Origin: Escallonia rubra
Lineage: Eukaryota > Streptophyta > Magnoliopsida > Escalloniales > Escalloniaceae
DNA: 64,000 nt
Direction of reading: 5' to 3'
Assembly (NCBI GenBank): GCA_033065855.1
Contig: JAVXUO010002562.1
Coordinates: 62,001 to 126,000, forward strand
Each line of letters starts with the position of its first letter. The first letter of the stretch is position 1. A program made the position numbers and the translations under genes. Under the pieces are notes generated by a model, which worked only from the letters and a program-made list of their open reading frames with translations, did no database searches and had not been told where the DNA came from. Below are positions 36,353 through 47,772 of the stretch, in pieces.

Positions 36353-36784
36353 TTACTGGACATAAGACGGAGATGTCCTCAACCTCTCTGCCTTCCACCC
36401 TCTATTAACCTTATTGATGAAGTCTTCAACCCGTGTCCTTAGCTCATCGCCTTCTCGATCACCCTCTTCTTTGCCGCTGTTTTTGTCTTCAGTCGCTACT
36501 TTGTTGTCATCCGGCTCTTCTTTTCCGATGGCTGGCAATGCGATATTCTCGCCAACTGAACGACGAGAATCCGTTCCTTTTACGCCGTCGTTACTCTTGT
36601 TTCCAACTACTGCCCTTGACACCTTAACAGTTTCGTTTTCATCATCAGAGTGTGAGGTCGATTTCGAGCTGCCGACCAGTAATATGACTATGATCAGATT
36701 GCAGAGACAGAAGACAAGGTGGGAACTGGGAGCAGCCAGAGTGATCAACTCAACTGTGGATATGAGCATGGTTGTGGGTGACAT
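36353..36784 (-). CDS. Small membrane-anchored protein with DUF761-like C-terminal motif, 143 aa
   Basis: An intronless ATG-to-TAA frame of 143 codons on the minus strand. Residues about 8-38 form a hydrophobic segment (SSHLVFCLCNLIIVILLVGS), likely a membrane anchor. The middle is hydrophilic and low-complexity (Ser, Asp, Glu, Lys). The C-terminus is DELRTRVEDFINKVNRGWKA followed by ERLRTSPSYVQ. That end matches the short DUF761/'cotton fiber' motif ([RK][VI]EDFI.K[FV]NR) found at the end of plant proteins of unknown function, often with an N-terminal DUF4408-like hydrophobic region. Composition is coding-like and the start has a proper ATG. Function is unknown. It converges with the FKBP53-like gene, with 815 bp between the stops. 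Confidence 0.7.
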   Translation of the reverse strand: MSPTTMLISTVELITLAAPSSHLVFCLCNLIIVILLVGSSKSTSHSDDENETVKVSRAVVGNKSNDGVKGTDSRRSVGENIALPAIGKEEPDDNKVATEDKNSGKEEGDREGDELRTRVEDFINKVNRGWKAERLRTSPSYVQ

Positions 36785-37453
36785 GGAGAGAGAGGGACCT
36801 TGACGAGCTCAATAGAGGAAATGGAAGGTAATGAAGCCTTTTATAAGAGGATGGTTTGGATGGAAAAGGGTGTTGGGGAAGCTTTTGCTGCAGGATTCAG
36901 GAACTATGATAAGGTGTGGGGTGAAAGCTAATGAAGGTTGACATATTATATGCTCTTTTTTTAATCCTTAGCATAATATATCAGTGAACTTGTGAAGCTT
37001 CCGTCCAGTTGGAACCTTTTATTATTTTAACTCGAGTCTTTTCAAATATTCGACCTGTTCCTCCAAGTCAAAGGTGATGTACACAACTTGGCAGACTGTG
37101 CACGAGCTTTCAGAGTACTTTGATACAGTAGCAAATTAAGGTATGTCAGCCTTTTAGTTTTCATCGATTAGGTTTTTTACTCGTTCGGAATCCACCCGTG
37201 GAGCTACGAAGTGAACTGTAATGTTTCATACACATTATAAGTTCTTGTTGGTGAGTGTGTCGTTTATACTAGAAAAGTAAAAGGAAAAATGCTCAACTGT
37301 CCATACTCTCTTATTCTCTCTCCTCTTCACACTTTATCCTCCTCCGGACAAGTGTGACGCGCTTGAAATGGATGAGACCCCAAGATCTATATATATTCCA
37401 AAAAGAATGGAAAAGAAATATACCGAAGAGAGAAACACATCTTCCCAGCATCT
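36785..37453. other. Spacer upstream of the small membrane-protein gene
   Basis: Probable promoter of the minus-strand gene near 36800-37000; nothing else distinct before the SINE. Confidence 0.4.
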
Positions 37454-37464
37454 AACTTGCAATT

Positions 37465-37592
37465 AACCCCAAGGGGTGGTGGAGATGGCACGAGGAGTGA
37501 CCTCGAGGTCTCGAGTTCGAATCCTCGTACCGACGGGCCATATATAAAATCTATATAAATTGCAATTTTGACTATGTCAAAAAAAAAAAAAA
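37465..37592 (+). mobile_element. tRNA-derived SINE with poly(A) tail and perfect 11 bp target duplication
   Basis: AACTTGCAATT occurs at 37454-37464 and again at 37593-37603, immediately outside a 128 bp unit. The unit begins with a tRNA-like head: GGGGTGGTGGAGATGGCAC (A-box region) and GAGTTCGAATCC (B-box consensus GGTTCGANNCC). It has a short unrelated body and ends in a run of about 17 A. Pol III promoter boxes, A tail and target duplication together identify a SINE. Perfect target copies suggest a fairly recent insertion. Confidence 0.9.
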
Positions 37593-37603
37593 AACTTGCA
37601 ATT

Positions 37604-40600
37604 GAAAAAGAAAAATGAGCAGGAGGACCTCGTTAGTTCCAATCCTCGCTTAGTAAAAGATAAGAGGCGTTAACGGAAAATCGTCACAAAAATGAAATGA
37701 AAAGAAGGAGGTGAGAACAGGCAGGAGCAGACGAGAGAAAGAGAGCTCAAATATTTGATTTAAAATTTTCCTTCTCTACGTGCCATTCATCTTGCAGGAT
37801 AATCTCATTTAGCTAGCTTAAGCACTCCTCCTACAAGGGACTGACAAATCTCCAGCCAAGAAGGTTATCTATCACCTATTCTATGCACATCCAGCACTAA
37901 TATCTCCCCCTAGTATCACAAGGCTCTGAAGTCACACCAAGAAATGCTTTAAAGGATATGCGCCCTGCTGCATTTGTCTTCTTGAATCGGAGGCATGACC
38001 AAGGAGCCCCTATACGATCGTTAAGGTATGTGGCTTAGGTGGTCAAATTTTGTGGCCCTACAAATGAGGTCACTATAATGGTACTTTTGCCTTGCTTTTA
38101 CCTGAGAGAGGCGTTGTGGATCTAACAAGACAAGTGCAGAATAATATTTCCCATTTAGGATATGGCTTCTATCTTGGATTCTTAGTAGAAACTTCATGAG
38201 CATGTTCATCCTAGAATAACATCCAGCTTGAACCCTAACCTCGGCAGGCGACTTACGTAGAGAAAGAGGATAATCTTCAGCTTTCCTCTCACTCCCCTTC
38301 GATGAAAAAGACCAACTTCTGTAAATTCTACCACCATGATACTGCAATATAAAAGTTGGAACTTGGAACCAATAGAACTGCATTTTCCATCCCTTAAAGT
38401 GTCTGCATACCCTTCCACCCACATTTACCAATACCAAAATACAAAATCATACGCCACAACTCACAGCCCTTTGGAACAACCTATTATACGGTGGACGTAC
38501 ATATCCTATATACACGAGTCTAACTTTGTCATCCATGTCTATTATTGTGTTTTGGTTCAAAATATTAGCTCTGAAGCAGTGGATAATTAATCCAAACTGA
38601 CAGGTTTCGTCTTAAAAGGCTTTAGATAACTACTTGAGGGGATATCTAAAAAGACCATACTCAAAACGGAGGGCAGAGCAACAGACGCCGCTTGATGAGC
38701 ATAAAAAGATAAGAGAAAGAACCATACAGCAAAACAAAGGGGGGAAAGAAGATGAGAGACAAACCAGTTAACCTTTCGGCTCTTTTCAAAGAAAACGGGA
38801 AGGAGATGCATTTCGTAGAAATAAACAATTTTGTAAATACTAAAAATGAAATCTAGGTTTTTAGCCACTTTTTGTTGATGATAAAGGAGCTTGTTCCAGA
38901 GTTATAACTACGTGACATCAATGTAAAACGTATATACAATAAAAGAAGGCCATATCTGTATGGCAGTGTCCCCTTGTCTTGCTTTTTGCAAATTGCATGG
39001 CGGACCACTCAGCAGTCAGCACCTGTGTCCATGTCCACAGAATATATATTACCCCAGGTTTGCTCGAAAGACCAGCTCCGCTTAAGGTTTAACGTCAAAA
39101 ATAGTTAGACCACATGTAAAGAAGGAGGCAAAGTTCGAATTTCTAAAAGTTCCACAAAAGATGTGCACCTCAGTATGCCTTAAACCACAAAACTAAACAA
39201 ATAAAGTACACTTCATTAGCAAAACTTTATGCTTAACGACCGATTTCTCTCCCTCTATATCACCTAGTAAGTGAAGGACCTGCGTCCGAAACCCCTCACC
39301 TCTTTGTCCGCTATTTCATTCCAACTGCCTATTCAACCATTTCCTCTTCGTACAGTCCAAAAAAACAACTAAAACAGTAAAAACGCATGAGAAAACGTCA
39401 ACATGGTCCTTTGCATTTCTTCACAGGCAGCACCGGCTTTATCAGGAGTTCAAGCCAATCGAAGCAACTTAGAACTAACTGAAGACAAGCACCGGCACGA
39501 GGTGGGTCAAAATCCTAGTTTAATTGCTCTCCGGAACATTCTGGCCCCAGCGCCCTAACAATCCTGAAATGGCCAACCAAACCAGATTTAGAGGAAATCC
39601 CCTCCTCCTTTATGGCTCAAAAAGTGAAGCATCTAGATATTCTTGCGTAGATCAGAAATTTGTAAGAACCCTTCCTTCAACTCCCATTCGCTATGATCAT
39701 TTCATACTCAATCACTTCCACAGAGATTCTGATTAAACACCCTGGATTTCTACTCAAAAGACCTTACAACTTAATCAAAAGTATCATCCCAATCAACTAA
39801 ATGGTACTGTTTCTCAATGCTTTCCCAGCATAAATATATCTGAAGCTTTTCCTAATGACGATTCTTAAAGGTTGGAATCGAAAAATGGACAGGATGTACA
39901 TCAAAATTTTCAAGAAGGTAGTCTTGAGAAGATTCAACCTTTCTCCACGCCTCCTCTCCACAATAGTGCACAGATTAATTTATTAAAAAGCAGCCAAGGT
40001 CCCACCTTGCACCCACATTTTTATAGCCTAGAACGTAGAATCCACTATCCCCCACCCCCCGCCATACAGCTCACTCTTCTTACCTATGTCTAAGAACCAA
40101 TATTTCCCCGACGTAGATAACATTGAACAAGAACACTTCAAGAAGCTCCTCTACCCGCTGATAACGTTAGTATCATGCTAAAAGCAAAAGGTTAAGTAAG
40201 GAAACCTGTAAACCTCCTCTATTGCCGAAACAAGAGCCCATTAAGCGCACAGTTTTCCAACTGTCTTAGCAAAAGCCAGATTAAAGCCTCTATTCACAAT
40301 AGAGAAGGGGGGGGGAGGGAATAGGTGTCACCCAGCTATACATTAAGATGCACAATATAAGGGTCGAAAAAGCAGCTATAATCTACTTCCAATATCTCTC
40401 ATGTCTCAGTTTCCCTACCGGAAACCGATTCGTCCACCAGAACATAGGCTTCCTTAAATCCTGTTCTTTTAGATTTACTTCCATCCCTGAAAACCGATAG
40501 TTTTCAATTTTCTACGTTGAGCATAGTAGGGTTTTCCAGTCCTACCCTTTCACAAACTTGATTTGTCCGCCTCTGCGGCACGTGTGTTAAGTACTTGATA

Positions 40601-41680
40601 ATAATATAGCTAGATCAGTAGGATAGAGGATGACAATGACCTTGGAAAGGGATGTTAGCAGTAAACTTGACAGAGTCTCCCAAGCCTCTAAAGCAGAGAA
40701 AGCAAGGGTGTTGACCATTTCTATTTGATTTAACACAAGAAACAAAAGTGGCTACTTAAAGTTGCATAAATTGCAACTTTGATCATGGTCTTCAGTTTGA
40801 GATTGGATTGCTCCTTTTAGTTTTCATGCCGACTCTCAAATGTCGATTATGAGAGACAAACCACCCTGTCCCTATTACAGTGTTGTAGTGATAACCCAAA
40901 GAAATTGGAGGGGTGGCGTAAAAGTGAGGACGATGCAGACATGCGGTGGAGCATGGGGGATAGTTAGGTCCAGCAGGTCTCAAACAAAAGGAAGAAGATA
41001 AGAAAGGATGAGTAATGGTTAATTGCTGACCAACTGGCTGGAGTTGTGTGGGGGCAGGTGTGGGGAGGGGGGAGGAAGATATGAGAATCCAGAAACCTGG
41101 ATCTCTGATTCTCCCAAAAAGGAAAAGGCAACACAGCAATTACAGCGATACACTTATTGACAAGTTTTTACAGCTAAAACTCTTGCAGCAGAACTGTTGT
41201 ACAACAAAAGATCGTCATATAAAACTAACTGGTAAAGGAAATATCATAACTTAAACGATCGAGTTTTGATACAACAGGGCCGCTATGAAAGAAGCCAGAC
41301 CAGAAAACGAATGTAGGAGGTGTGGCTATGTCAAAAATACAATGCCTACCAAAGCCATTTCAAGTTTGCAGCTTACTACAGTACTACTTTGAGAAAATGC
41401 AAAGAAAGGGTTGAGCCTGTATCAAGTTAATCCCATGAAGCAAAATAATACAGTCTCCTCGATAACGATATGTAACTTGAACGCTGAACATAAACCTAAT
41501 TCAAGGACAAAAGACCGTGATAGAGGCTTACATAATTCAAAAGATAGCCGATAACATAATGGAGGAAAAGGGAGGAGCAGCAATCTCAACAGGCTACAAG
41601 AACGTAGATTCCAGTAAGCAATTCATGAGCGTCCCCCTTTTCCAGCACCCTAGGGTAGCAAACAACCGAATGAGAGTGAA
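37604..41680. other. 4 kb spacer between the SINE and EBP2
   Basis: No recognised protein-coding gene or RNA gene. A minus-strand open stretch at 38437-38021 begins only with TTG and has no domain. A G-rich run (40306-40317) and scattered purine tracts are present. 'ataaattgcaactttgatcatg' near 40767 echoes the 3' body of the SINE at 37545-37578 and may be an old SINE tail. The last few hundred bases are probable 3' UTR of EBP2. Confidence 0.4.
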
Positions 41681-42589
41681 TCACCTCTTTCTTTTCAAAT
41701 TTTTTGAGGAATCACTTTTGTTGAAGCCTCGTAAATCGTTGGTGGTGTCAGCTGTATTTTGCTTCTTCAGTCCTTTCTTCCCTCCAAACCCAAACTTGGA
41801 ATCTTTGAAGTCCCTACCCTTCCTCTTTTTATCTGCTCCTTTCTTTCCCTTTCCAACACCTTGTCTGGCCTTCCCTCCCGAGCGATCTCCAGGAGCCACC
41901 CCAGGTCTCCTTTTATTTGACCTCTCAAATGCATTTCCTTCTTCAAATGCCAACTCCATGGTACCGTCTTTCTCAGAAAACCCACTCTGCTGCCTCTGCT
42001 TCCTCCACTTCTTAACAGATTCTACCTCCTCCTTTTTCTGCTTAGCCCTCTCCTTGAGCTTTTGGGCCTGTACTTGTTTACCCATTTTCTTGTTCTCCCT
42101 AGCCTTCCTTCTCTCCTCAGCCTCCTCTATCCTTCTCTTTTCTGCTAAAAGCCGGCCCTTAACTTTCTCCATGTGATTATCAGATTTCACCATCTCAGCA
42201 TAATAGTCAGTTGGCCTTAGAAAAGGACGCCCCATGGACTCAAACTTAACAAAGGCCTGCCTTGTACCCTCCAATGCCTGTGTATATAGAGCAAGCTCTC
42301 GATTGAGGTCATCATTCACGTCCACCTCTTGCTCTTGATGAATATCAATGGAAAGCTTGTGCAACCACCCCACATCCTCGGGCCAGCTAATATCTCCTAA
42401 CTTATCTAGTAGACCTTCCCGGTTGTAAATGGAGTTCTTTGAAGGTTCCACTAACTTTACAGCATCATCGTCGTCTTCTTCTTCTGATTCTGCTTCGGAC
42501 TCGGAAACTTCCACATCAAGATCCTCCATTCCATCGTGGTTCGCTGCCTCCTCGTCAGACACTATCGGTCCATCTTTTACTACCACCAT
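41681..42589 (-). CDS. EBP2: EBP2, rRNA-processing/60S ribosome biogenesis protein, 302 aa
   Basis: The coding sequence is one exon of 302 residues starting at ATG 42589 and ending at TGA 41683-41681. The N-terminus is acidic (VSESEAESEEEDDDD). The conserved EBP2 core follows: NREGLLDKLGDISWPEDVGW, YTQALEGTRQAF, RPTDYYAEMVKSDNHMEKVK. Next come a charged coiled coil (RRKARENKKMGKQVQAQKLK), SVKKWRKQRQQSGFSEKDG, and a basic tail with RPGVAPGDRSGGKARQG, SKFGFGGKKGLKKQNTADTT and a terminal KRKR. Length and motifs fit Arabidopsis At3g22660. EBP2 acts in the nucleolus in pre-rRNA processing for the large subunit. A splice acceptor (cttacag at 42605-42599) sits 9 bases before the ATG, so the leader is interrupted by an intron. 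The first non-coding exon was not identified, but a candidate lies in the Pack-MULE upstream. Confidence 0.9.
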   Translation of the reverse strand: MVVVKDGPIVSDEEAANHDGMEDLDVEVSESEAESEEEDDDDAVKLVEPSKNSIYNREGLLDKLGDISWPEDVGWLHKLSIDIHQEQEVDVNDDLNRELALYTQALEGTRQAFVKFESMGRPFLRPTDYYAEMVKSDNHMEKVKGRLLAEKRRIEEAEERRKARENKKMGKQVQAQKLKERAKQKKEEVESVKKWRKQRQQSGFSEKDGTMELAFEEGNAFERSNKRRPGVAPGDRSGGKARQGVGKGKKGADKKRKGRDFKDSKFGFGGKKGLKKQNTADTTNDLRGFNKSDSSKNLKRKR

Positions 42590-42598
42590 CCCCTGAAT

Positions 42599-43983
42599 CT
42601 GTAAGAAAATAGATTTCATTCAGCCATTAGCAGAAAAAATACTATCTGTCCTACCTACATAAACAACATGATAACCACCTCATTTCACTCTAATGAGTAG
42701 AACTAATAAACAAATTAATTTCTCACAACCAGAGAGAGTACGACAAAATTAGAATATCATAACAAATGATGCTAGGAATGAGTCGTGGTGCTAACCACTT
42801 TAAACGACCAAAAAAGATAACTACTGGAACCAAAAAAAGACTCAACCACATATAAAGTATGATACGCACTCGTTTGAACCACAGGACTGTAAGGAAGAGC
42901 AAAAAACAACAAAGTATGAAACAAATACTCATATTATGTCTTTCAACCCCATTTTCTAGCAAGTAAAGAGTTAACAAACTATGAACACCTGAGACATAAT
43001 AAACTATGGTACTATTTTGGCGTGGCAAAGGCTGATATTGTGGGGAGGGATAGACACATTTTAAAAAGGGAGCTTTTGCATCAAGATTTGTCCATCTCAA
43101 TAGCAGAGCGTATCATAAATCATGGACGTAGCATATTCTTCTCCTCCAACCTAATCTTTCCCGCAAGAATGTTCTCACTAAATACATTAAGAACGAAGTC
43201 CTTAGTTTAACAATGTTGCAAGCAAGTGAACCTCTCAAGGACCAAGGAATCCCAAAGCATTCGAGGGTGAAGAGCAAGAGTCAAGATGCATGTTTTAAGC
43301 ACTCTTTTTTCTTTTTCGTTTTTTGTGGAGAAAACAAGAGAGTGTAGACTACGCTGATACCTTTTAGTCATTTTTGGAGAATTTTGCTCGTTGTACAGCT
43401 CGTTAGTGTATGCCTCCCGTGTACATAGGTTGCACCCCTTGGGCACTTTCGTTTTCCCATTCTACTTTCCAAGAGAAGATGTTGCTAGCATTTTTCAAGT
43501 GACAAGATTCTCCCCCTACTCCATTGAATTTCCCATTTAATTTTGGGCTAATAGATTTAGTAGTTAGTACCATGTAAACATCGAATCGATATAGATGCAA
43601 TCTTATATAGATACGTACCGTTTGACAAGTCAGACTGTTAAAAACATTGGTAATGTTAAAGCTTACATATACTAAATCTATCATATGAACAAGCAGAAAG
43701 ACAAAGATGGAAAACCAATGAAACAGAGGTCAGAGGGAGTACAAGTTTTGCTGTTATTCTTTGTCCATACACCAAGGAAAACGTGTTTGGTATACAATCT
43801 CGTTGGGGCAAACAAAACAGAGAAGCAAAATAGTTGAGACAATAAAACCAATGGTCCTCATTATATCTAGAGATTTACTTTTTATTACCCATTCAAAAGA
43901 AGGTAACGGGCAACGGGAAATATTGAAATCGCCTTGTCCTGCTAATTACACGCAATAAAATTCATATCTCGTTATTAAGCAGC
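42599..43983. other. Region upstream of EBP2: presumed 5' UTR intron and spacer
   Basis: Starts, on the minus strand, with a splice acceptor for EBP2. The rest is AT-rich with no coding gene. The native EBP2 leader exon and promoter should lie here or beyond, but no motif decides the position. Confidence 0.4.
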
Positions 43984-43992
43984 CTGAAAAGC

Positions 43993-45460
43993 TAAGCAGC
44001 ACGGACACGGACACCGCGTCCGACACCGACACCAACCAGGACACTCAACACCGTCACTTCAAAAAAACCAGATTTTGGACACCGCAAGACACCGCTGAAT
44101 TTTTTTATATATTTTATTAAGTATATCAATAGTCATTAAATATCAAATAATTCTACATCTAAAATAGTAAACAATAATCAATAACCACAAAACAAGCAAC
44201 TCAAATAAAAGGCATACTTAAAATTTAAATGCAATATAGTACAAAAAAAATGGTACGCAACATATCAAAGTACTTCACTACTCAACTCTTACTAAGTCAT
44301 GCAAACAGGTAACAGAAACAGGGAAAGCGCCTTCTTCTTCACCGCCCAAAGAGAAACAGAAACAGGGAACATCCAGGAAACAGAAACAGGGAACTCTTGC
44401 AAAGTCATAAGAAATTACTTAACTACTTAACTCTTAAAAAGTCACACAACTATTATCTCTTTCCTTCGACCAAGGGCTCAATCTACATCAATAGTGTCAT
44501 CTTCGAATGTACCGGAACGAGGGAGAGAAAGATGAGAGAGAGAGAAGGAGTGCTCAGTAAAGAAGGAAAAACGAAATAGATGAGAGAGAAAGACGAGGGT
44601 ACCTGTTGCTGGAATCCGGCGACGGCGGCGATATACGAAGGCGACCAGTTAGGGTGGAACGTCTGCTTCGTTCTCTTCTCTTGACGCCGCAAGAAGAAGA
44701 CTCGTAAGACAGCGGTAATGGGTCGATCTAATTAGGGCTTCCATAACGTTAGCTCCAAAATTGTCAATTATTACACATAAACCCCCAAAATAAGTTTGAA
44801 ATTTGTACTTTAGCCCCATATATTTCGACACTTCTTCGTGAGGAGGCATGATGTCTTGAGACGGGCGCTTACAAGGCAATGAATGAGTAAGGTCTTTAGA
44901 ATGTTCACCAACTCTCACATATGCTTCTTGTACATAAGAGAAAATTCTAAAAACTTAGAGAATAACTCTAGAAAGATCGAGATATTTGTATATATCTAGA
45001 TACTATTGTATATAGTTCTAAAAGCATAATGTATACCGTAAGATCAAATGTATCCCTACCGTCCGTTGAGGATGTGGAGTAGTATACATAGCTAAGACAT
45101 CACTTGGCCAAGGCATAAAGTAATCCAAACATTGTAGCATTCTCCAAGCAATATAATAAATATCATTCTCTCAAACTCTCGTTTTTCTTTGTTCATTTGC
45201 TCTCAACATCGCCTAACCTGAGGGTTAGGCTGACTTAGCATGCAAGCGGGGGCTGATTTGGCTAAGTGTCGCACAGTCGACTGAGATGAATCTTTAGTAC
45301 CGTGACAAATGGTATTCCGAAATTTTAAAAAATAATAATAATAAAATCGGACACCGTTGAGAGGTGTTTGACACGCGTCCGGAGGTCTCGATGAGGTGTC
45401 GGGGTGTTGGTAGGTGTCGACTATCATACCTCGCCCATGTGAGGTGTCGGTGCTTCCTAA
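43993..45460 (-). mobile_element. Pack-MULE carrying the 5' region of an EPL1-like gene
   Basis: CTGAAAAGC is perfectly repeated at 43984-43992 and 45461-45469, a 9 bp target duplication typical of Mutator-like elements. Terminal inverted repeats are TAAGCAGCACGGACAC (left) and, in reverse complement, TTAGGAAGCACCGACAC (right), followed by GC-rich CGGACACC/GTCCGACACC-type subterminal repeats. No transposase is present. About 910 bp (43993 to about 44905) is the inverted counterpart of 57353-58158 at the EPL1-like locus. It contains the 5' UTR exon, its splice donor and the start of the 5' UTR intron. The remaining ~550 bp has no counterpart in the window; within it, about 44930-45210 looks like a small copia-type LTR remnant (TG...CA, weak). 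Confidence 0.75.
44603..44905 (-). promoter_or_regulatory. Captured promoter-side DNA and 5' UTR exon of EPL1-like gene inside the Pack-MULE
   Basis: On the minus strand this matches 57353-57605, at roughly 85-90% by eye in the exon part: AAGCCCTAATTAGNTCGACC, GAGTCTTCTTCTT, GGCGTCAAG, GAAGAGAACGAAGCAGACG and GCCGTCGCCGGATTCCAGC. It keeps the CAACAG|GTACC donor (last exon base 44603, GT at 44602-44601). It is oriented in the same direction as EBP2. Reading frames in this stretch are Arg-rich products of the leader and lack an ATG at the matching position in both copies. Confidence 0.7.
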
Positions 45461-45469
45461 CTGAAAAGC

Positions 45470-46550
45470 CTTCATAATTAAGATCCTGAAATAAGAGATT
45501 TTAAAATGGCAAGCAACGAGCATGAATAGACGAGTATCTTAATTTTCAAAACTTCATAATCAATATGAACTACCATTACCTAGAACTCGGACTCAATGAT
45601 GAGCTGGGTATGCCCTAAACTGTTACTTCTGATTGGCGCCTAACTAACAAATCACATTAGTTGAGGAATCTAACAGGAATTACGCACTTAGGGCAATAAC
45701 AATTAACTCAGACTGAACAACCAAATTATCAAGAAAATACTAATAGATATAATATTTGTTAAATTTAATCCAAGGCTGAGAACTTGGAATAGAAAGAGAT
45801 AAGAAGATTGAGGCATATTAGGGTAGATTATTATCTAAAAAAGCCTCAAACTTGGGTCTCTCGTGTGGCTATAGTGGTCACGTAGTTTTAAGCAAAGAGA
45901 TGTATAGAGGTTTAAACCTTGTTTTTAGGGCTTTTGTACAAGGATGTAGTTAGGCTTGTTCTCTTTTTACTTGTACCATAATAAATTTTAGAATTGAATT
46001 TTAAGGAAAGAAAAATGAACAAACACCAATTATGTTTGGAAGTAATTTTCAAAAAATCCAAAAATCGATTTTAATTTATGATGTTCTCTTCTTAAGTTTA
46101 ACTTTAATTTATTTTAGGTATAATAAGCTAAAAGTTAGGGAAAGATTTAAAAGGGTATTTAATGTCTTTATGAGGATATTTTGGTAAATTTTTAGATTAA
46201 ACATGATTCTCCAAAATGAATTAAATGAAAATCCAAGAAAAACGATAATTCTGAAGTTAATCAGTTTTGAGCATATTTGAGTAAATTTAATTAATTTACT
46301 TTTTTTTTCTTTTCTAAACATCTCAAACCTGATTTAATCTGATTGGGCATTCTAAAATAAATCATAAACACCCTTTAACTCGATGATCCAAGCCCTTGAA
46401 TAAAGCACTGGGCCTTTTTTAGAATAGTGTATTAGTCGTTTTACTCGGTAAAAAAAAGCATTATTTTATAGCTTCGTGAGAAGAGATTGTTATGTATTGC
46501 TTAAACCTTTACACAAAAAAATAGGGTATAGTTATTGATGCCAAGGAAGT
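45470..46550. other. AT-rich spacer
   Basis: No gene or bounded repeat seen; low-complexity T/A tracts. Confidence 0.4.
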
Positions 46551-47285
46551 GGGTTCGCTGCTTACGTGGAGGACATACAAAGAATACAGTTCGAGTTAAA
46601 GGTCAATTATGTTGATGTGAGACAGAGCAAGGATGGAGCGAGGGTATATACCACGGGCTTCCCAAACAGAGCATGAGGAGTGACAGTACTGCGAAGGCGA
46701 TGACGGGGGTGAATACACGTCGACATTCAGGTCCAATGCGTAGGTCTATAGTCAATGTCTTGACTGTTTTTCTCTCTAGAATTCTAGAATGAGAAAGTGA
46801 ATATGATTTTCGAAAATGCGAAGAGTCCTCCAAATGAATTCTCAAGCCCCTTATTTATAGGGTTGAGATGATGATGATGTCATCAACCAACGTGTGGTGT
46901 TCCCTGGGAATGCCACATCACTAAGAGGGCCATAGGAACTGGTGGTCTAAGGACTGTCGAATCGTATATTCATCGGTCTGCTTCTCACAACGTCACTCTA
47001 ACTGTCTGAAAAGACTAGCTTCCACAACACCGTGTGGCCATTGAACCCCCTTAATCTAGCCACAAGTACAAAGCCCTTACAGAGTCCTACCCAGCGTCGA
47101 GAGATGCTAAAGACCTGGCAGCGCTAAGGAAGGGCCGGTGCCCAACTGCCAGCGACTAGGTACAATGCCCTCCGGAAAACATGTTCCCGTCTCGGAGTGA
47201 CATGAGGGTCATAGTCCCCAGGGGTGCCAATGAAACTCCTAGTACCAAAGTATGTAGACTATCACTCAAACACCTTGACAAAAAT

Positions 47286-47545
47286 AGTGTATCGGAGGAG
47301 TCGCCTATCCCGAGGGTGAGTCCTCGTGCCTGAGCACTCAGAGCGCGCTAAGGTAATGTCCCGGATGAGTCGACTACTTTACGGGCCGAGGTAGTGTCCA
47401 ATATGAGTCGTCTATTCAACACGCCGAGGAAGTGTCCCGGAGGAATCGCCTACTTGACAGGCAACGTCCCGAAGGAGTCACCTACTTTGCGAAATGAAAG
47501 TTAGAGCTTCCTGGTTGAGATAGTGTCTCGGAGGAGGCGCCTATC
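47286..47545 (+). repeat. Six degenerate copies of a ~25 bp 'GTGTCCCGGAGGAGTCGCCTA' motif
   Basis: Copies begin near 47286, 47353, 47392, 47431, 47463 and 47520. Variants include GTGTATCGGAGGAGTCGCCT, ATGTCCCGGATGAGTCGACT, GTGTCCCGGAGGAATCGCCT, ACGTCCCGAAGGAGTCACCT and GTGTCTCGGAGGAGGCGCCT. Spacing is irregular (32-67 bp). Confidence 0.75.
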
Positions 47546-47772
47546 CTCGCGGTATGCTGCACACTCCAGGGAGTGGGTTGAAGCATATGTCCACGACCAA
47601 GGCAAAATGGGCATGGTGTGGTGAAAGAATGGACCAAGGCAAGGTGGGCATGGTGTGGTGAAAGAATGGACCAATGCGGGGGTGAGGGAGGGGGGTAGTG
47701 TGACAGAAAGCTAGGGAGCACGGCTGTATACGTAGTTGGCATATGGGCGCGAGGGATGTGTGCGGTTCCAGG

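Noticed and set aside
36414..36803. 129-codon plus-strand frame
   Set aside because: It is antisense to the small membrane-protein gene, whose strand has the better-supported motif and ATG.
37465..37540. A tRNA gene suggested by the GTTCGAATCC box
   Set aside because: No cloverleaf can be built; the A-tail and target duplication show it is a SINE.
38021..38437. 138-codon minus-strand frame
   Set aside because: Begins with TTG; no domain, no splice pattern and no recognised relative.
41517..42176. 219-codon plus-strand frame
   Set aside because: Antisense shadow of EBP2, produced by its biased Lys/Glu/Arg codons.
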